A DNA stretch of 64,000 nt, taken from NCBI RefSeq assembly GCF_023374055.1, contig NZ_JAMBEP010000001.1, positions 1,550,001 to 1,614,000 of the forward strand, given 5' to 3'. Shown here piece after piece: positions 61,201 to 64,000 of this stretch. The position numbers were made by a program, and so were the translations under genes. The stretch is from Luteimonas galliterrae (GTDB lineage Bacteria > Pseudomonadota > Gammaproteobacteria > Xanthomonadales > Xanthomonadaceae). The first letter of the stretch is position 1. Each line of letters opens with the position of its first letter. The notes beneath the pieces were generated by a model. The model was not told the origin of the DNA and made no database searches. It worked only from the letters and a program-made list of their open reading frames with translations.

Positions 61201-64000
61201 TCGGCCTCCAGCAGCGCGGCTTCGATCTGCGCCAGCTCGGCGCGTTCGGCCTCGATCTGTTCGACGGCGATGCGCTCTGCCTCGCCAGCGACGGCATCCG
61301 CCTCCTCGCTCATGTCGACGGCGGGGATTTCCTCGTCGAGCCCGAAGATGGAGACGCTCGGTTCGGGCAAGCTGTCGCGCAGGTCGATCAGGCGTACGGC
61401 CAGCAGGGTCTGCACCGGCACCGTCGAAGCCGGACTGGTCAGGCCGTCGACGGTCGCGCGGATTTGCGCCGACAGTTCCGACAAGGCGGCGACGCCCTCG
61501 GCTTCCGGCACGCTGCCCGCGGCCAGCAGGCGCTTGATGTAGGCCTCGGCCGGCAGCGTCGCATCGACGATTTCCGGCACTTCGGTCATCGCGAAGGCGC
61601 CGTTCATGGTGTGGATCGCACGCAGCAGGGCATCATCGGCCGGCTGCGGCGATACGCGCGAGCGTTCCAGCCAGGCATCGACTGTCTGCAGATGGCCGTC
61701 CACTTCGACGGCGAGGATCTCCAGCAACACCGGATCCACTTTTACCGCGCGGTGCTCGACTGGAGCGGCGCCCAGCGCTGCGGATTCTTCTTCCGAGCTT
61801 TCCAGCACGATCTCTTCGATCGCGTCCTCGTCGAATACGGGCGGCGCGGCCTTGGGCGCGGCATCGGCCGCGGAAGGCGTGTAGTGCGCTTCCTCGCCCG
61901 CCGCCAGGCGATCGGCGACGGCTTCGATGCCGGCCAGGTTCGCAGCCAGCGGCGCGGCGCCGCTCAGCGCAGCATGCAATTGCGGCAGCGTGTTGAAAGC
62001 GTGGTCGACCAGCGCCAGCACCGCCGGCGTCGCCGGGCGCGAGCCGTCGAGCACGCGGTTGAGCATGTTCTCCACTTTCCAGCTGAATTCGCCCAGCACG
62101 CGCGCGCCGACCAGGCGGCCGCTGCCCTTGAGCGTGTGGAAAACGCGCCGGATCGGACGCAGCCGGTCGAGCTGGTCGGGCTGCTCGCGCCATTGCGGCA
62201 GCAACTGGCCCAGGTTGGCGATCTCTTCCTCGAATTCTTCCAAGAAGACTTCGCGGATCTCGTCGTCGATCTCGTCGTTGCTGAAATCGAAACCGCCGCT
62301 GCCGGCCTCGACCCCCTGGCGGTCCGGCATGGCTGCGGCGACATCGGCCGGAGCGGCATCGCCGGCGACGATCTCGTCGATCCGGTCCATGGTCTCGTCC
62401 TGCACCACGGCCACCGATTCTTCCTGCGGCAGCGGCCAGTAACGCAGCGATTCCAGGCTCTGACGGGTGATCGCGAGGATCTCGTCGGAATTCTGGCGGC
62501 GGTCGCGGATCGCTTCGAGGTAGTACTCCAGGCTGGCCAGCGCATCGGCCAGCGTGTCGAGCTGGCGGCCGTTGGGCACGCGCTTGCGCGACAGCAGTTC
62601 GGCCTCGGTGTAGCGGCGCACGCCTTCCAGGTAGTTCGCGGGCTCGGGCAACTCGAGCATGCGCAGCGCGCCGGACACTTCGGCGAGCAGGCGCGGCACT
62701 TCGCCCAGCTGCGCGTGGTCCCAATTGGTTTCGACGAAGGCGACGAATCCCTGGCGCGCGTCGGCGAAATTGGCGATCGCCTCGCGCACCAGCACTTCCA
62801 GCACCTTGTGCGATTCGTTGGCGATCAGGTCGTCCTGCTCGCCGCCCATGCCCGACTGGCCCAGGCGCGCGACCTGGTCGTCGAGCGAGGCGTCGACGTA
62901 CAGCAGCGCGCCGGCGACGTCGAGCAAGGCGTCCTCATCGGTGGGGCGCTCGCCCGAAGTCAGTTCGCGCAGCGCATCGCGCTGCTGCAGCACCACGTCG
63001 CGGGCGACGCCCAGGCCGAGCATGCCGAGCGTATCGGCGACGCGGTCCAGGGCGACGACTTGCGGCTGCAGCTCGCCCGCATCGCTGCGGTTGGTGCGCA
63101 GGTGCAGGTCGAGCGCATCCTTGATGCGCAGCAGGTCTTCTTTGATCGCACCGGCGACGGTGTCCAGCAGCGCGCGGTTGCGTCCGCTCAGGCTGCCGCG
63201 CGCGTGCGCGAGTTCGGACTCGCTCGGCGTTTCGCCGACCAGGCCGAACGTGGCGCGCAGCGCATCCAGCGCCGGGTGCGGTTCGGTGGCTTGAGCGACG
63301 TGATAGAGCAGCTGGCGCGTGGATTCGAGCTGCGAGTTCGGCGCGCGTGCGCCGCCGTCGCCGTCGCCGAATTCGCGGCGGGCTTCGCGTTCCACGCTTC
63401 CGAAAGCCTCGCGCAGCGAATAGGCGCCGCCGAGGCCGCCGTCGCGCAACGCGGCCGCGGTTTCGGTGGCCACCCACAGCATGCGGCGCGCGGCCGGCTC
63501 GCTGGCCAGGCCGAGCAGGCCCTGCAGCGATTGCGCCAGCGTGGCGTAATCGCCCGGCGTGCCTTCCGTCCAGCCCGCGAGCGATTCGCGCAGGTCGGCG
63601 AGCAGCGGTTGCGCGTCGGTTTCGCGCTGCCGTCCCGGCGCGTCGATCGGCGCCGGCAGCGTGACCGGCAGCGGGCGGTCGAGATCGGGCGCGAACAGCA
63701 CGCTTTCGCTCAACCCCTTCTCGCCGCGCGCGCCGCGCAGTTCGTTGAGCAGCGGCAGCAGGACGATCGGGATGTCCTTGTGCCCGCCCTGCAGGCGTTC
63801 CAGATAATCGGGCAGCAGCACCACGCCGCGCATCAGACTGGTGCAGGCCTCGTCGCGGTTGCTTACCTGGCCGGAGGCGATCGCCTTGGCCAGCGCTTCC
63901 ATCTCTTCGGCCACCATCGCCGGCGCATACAGCTCTACCATCCGCAGCGTGCCCTGCACCTGGTGCAGGAAGCCGGCGGCGAAGCGCATGCGGCTGGGGT
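58260..64000 (-). CDS. chpA: ChpA: multi-Hpt hybrid chemotaxis kinase (5' end beyond window)
   Basis: A giant CheA-type kinase, at least 1,909 residues; the N-terminus lies beyond 64000. Numbering from 63989: an N-terminal Hpt-like module ([13 protein letters not shown]); a helical FimL-like part; Hpt with His618 ([13 protein letters not shown]); Hpt-like with His793 ([10 protein letters not shown]); a 210-residue Glu/Ala/Arg repeat near 900-1110; Hpt with His1182 ([13 protein letters not shown]); dimerisation and ATPase ([14 protein letters not shown] near 1500, [26 protein letters not shown]); a CheW domain; and a receiver with Asp1835 ([13 protein letters not shown]). The layout matches Pseudomonas ChpA, which controls type IV pilus twitching and cAMP. 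chpB overlaps its end. pilG-pilH-pilI-pilJ would be expected just to the right. Confidence 0.93.
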   Translation of the reverse strand, partial: PSRMRFAAGFLHQVQGTLRMVELYAPAMVAEEMEALAKAIASGQVSNRDEACTSLMRGVVLLPDYLERLQGGHKDIPIVLLPLLNELRGARGEKGLSESVLFAPDLDRPLPVTLPAPIDAPGRQRETDAQPLLADLRESLAGWTEGTPGDYATLAQSLQGLLGLASEPAARRMLWVATETAAALRDGGLGGAYSLREAFGSVEREARREFGDGDGGARAPNSQLESTRQLLYHVAQATEPHPALDALRATFGLVGETPSESELAHARGSLSGRNRALLDTVAGAIKEDLLRIKDALDLHLRTNRSDAGELQPQVVALDRVADTLGMLGLGVARDVVLQQRDALRELTSGERPTDEDALLDVAGALLYVDASLDDQVARLGQSGMGGEQDDLIANESHKVLEVLVREAIANFADARQGFVAFVETNWDHAQLGEVPRLLAEVSGALRMLELPEPANYLEGVRRYTEAELLSRKRVPNGRQLDTLADALASLEYYLEAIRDRRQNSDEILAITRQSLESLRYWPLPQEESVAVVQDETMDRIDEIVAGDAAPADVAAAMPDRQGVEAGSGGFDFSNDEIDDEIREVFLEEFEEEIANLGQLLPQWREQPDQLDRLRPIRRVFHTLKGSGRLVGARVLGEFSWKVENMLNRVLDGSRPATPAVLALVDHAFNTLPQLHAALSGAAPLAANLAGIEAVADRLAAGEEAHYTPSAADAAPKAAPPVFDEDAIEEIVLESSEEESAALGAAPVEHRAVKVDPVLLEILAVEVDGHLQTVDAWLERSRVSPQPADDALLRAIHTMNGAFAMTEVPEIVDATLPAEAYIKRLLAAGSVPEAEGVAALSELSAQIRATVDGLTSPASTVPVQTLLAVRLIDLRDSLPEPSVSIFGLDEEIPAVDMSEEADAVAGEAERIAVEQIEAERAELAQIEAALLEAERIEAERLEAARVAAEQTEAERHAAERAEAERLEAARIAEEEAEYARLEAEYAEADRIANEQKLEAERAEAARIEADRLEADRLEAERLEAERLEAERLEAERAEAARIEAERLEAERAEAARAEAERLEAERLAAEAAEAESAEAARIEAERAEAARAEAERLEAERLAAEAAEAESETEDDTAVANLLAGVMAAAEDPDEALDLTDLDPELVDIFVEEGGDILDHADGLLAKLREAPEDREPLVGLQRDLHTLKGGARMAGIMAVGELGHAMETLLEAVAEHRCELGRDGVPLLERGFDRLHAMIGRVAARRAVATPTGLIEEFDARARGETLVVAQSAAASRNSAPASEPAVDLKPLSAPIDTTQSDEDDIAVRAPQEQVRIRADLLDRLVNYAGEVAIYRARLEQQLGAFRAAMGEMEQTNARLRDQLRRLDIETEAQIIARYQREHEASDQTFDPLELDRFSTLQQLSRGLGESAADLASLQQSMEDLTRQYETLLLQQSRVSSELQEGLMRTRMVPFDALVPRLRRVIRQAASETGKQVQLKLEGAQGELDRNVLERMTAPLEHMLRNAVAHGLETPQQRRKAGKPEEGTVRISMRREGSEVVLEVADDGAGLNRQAIRKRAEERGLVRADAILADADLDTLILESGFSTADAVSHLAGRGVGMDVVHSEVRQLGGALDIASRPKQGVTFTMRLPQTLAVTQAVFVRIGETSFAVPIASVRGVGRIEREQLGAADASYRYGGEDYVLHDLGSLLGHAPAKAEGQMQVPLLLIRSGDLRAAVSIDQVLGNREIVVKPVGPQVASVPGIFGATIMGDGSVVVILDIAPLVRRHVAAPREPVAMPAAPERGVPLVMVVDDSVTMRKVTGRVLERHNFEVITAKDGLDALERMTERVPDLMLLDIEMPRMDGYELATTMKLDPRLRNVPIAMITSRTGEKHRQRAFDIGVERYLGKPYQEQELMRNVFDLLGLTRDHA
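60660..61290 (-). repeat. In-gene tandem repeats encoding an EAERL-rich helix in ChpA
   Basis: About 210 codons made of degenerate 15-base units encoding five-residue motifs such as [10 protein letters not shown] and EADRL. Five nearly identical CGCTCGGCTTCGAGG units lie in a row at about 60895-60960. An 85-base segment at 60671-60755 is repeated almost perfectly at 60777-60862. The encoded stretch alternates Glu and Arg at i/i+4-like spacing and has no Pro or Gly, as in single alpha-helix domains. Confidence 0.85.

Noticed and set aside
54026-64000. An undescribed defence or toxin system near the Chp genes
   Set aside because: All genes there are recognisable biotin, rRNA-modification or chemosensory genes in an order seen in related bacteria; no toxin, nuclease or restriction motif was found.

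Overview
The window is high-GC DNA from a gammaproteobacterium, most likely Xanthomonadaceae in the Lysobacter/Luteimonas/Stenotrophomonas range. This rests on the lptD-surA-pdxA-rsmA-apaG-apaH block, a Chp-type chemosensory cluster (chpA-chpB-chpC) beside rsmE and bioA, LemA/TPM proteins, a 7TM diguanylate cyclase, and dense families of intergenic palindromes. No rRNA, tRNA, transposase, prophage or CRISPR was seen. It reads as ordinary core chromosome; the unusual material is mostly in the repeats and in details of individual proteins.

Layout. 1-4156: a truncated long repeat, pntAA and a DUF1631 gene. 4247-6312: a tight operon of nitroreductase, 5'-3' exonuclease and NUDIX hydrolase. 7107-12168: a PhnA-like protein, pip, prmC and an M1 aminopeptidase. 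12377-14726: a peroxide-defence block (ahpD, ahpC, divergent oxyR). 14754-19311: msrA, an EamA transporter, a GST and a diguanylate cyclase, all on the minus strand. 19542-24354: glnS, a Cys-rich lipoprotein, a deaminase, rlmM and an Ala-rich EF-hand protein ending in a terminator. 24405-26800: two ubiquinone hydroxylases. 26882-28982: a probable BtuM B12 transporter, PduO adenosyltransferase and an HDAC-family protein.

30073-36880: the LPS-assembly, vitamin B6, ribosome-maturation and Ap4A-hydrolase operon. It converges on folA-DoxX, thyA and lgt (36865-39565). 39747-43213: TPM, TPM, LemA, TerC and DgkA. 43468-44175: an SGNH lipoprotein. 45004-50768: a split MacAB exporter with an adjacent two-component system. 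50871-53972: DUF486, Mpo1-like, MazG, CysQ and NudE. 54026-64000: bioA, rsmE and the Chp chemosensory genes, with chpA running off the right edge.

Points of most interest: four copies of a 0.45-0.8 kb composite intergenic element with two conserved hairpins; a mycobacterial-type AhpC/AhpD pair under OxyR with no AhpF nearby; a BtuM-like protein with the expected cobalamin-coordinating Cys next to PduO; a CheB-like ChpB lacking the catalytic Ser and His; a MacA carrying a roughly 130-residue insertion with CpxP/Spy-like LTxxQ motifs; and a 210-residue EAERL-repeat helix in ChpA.
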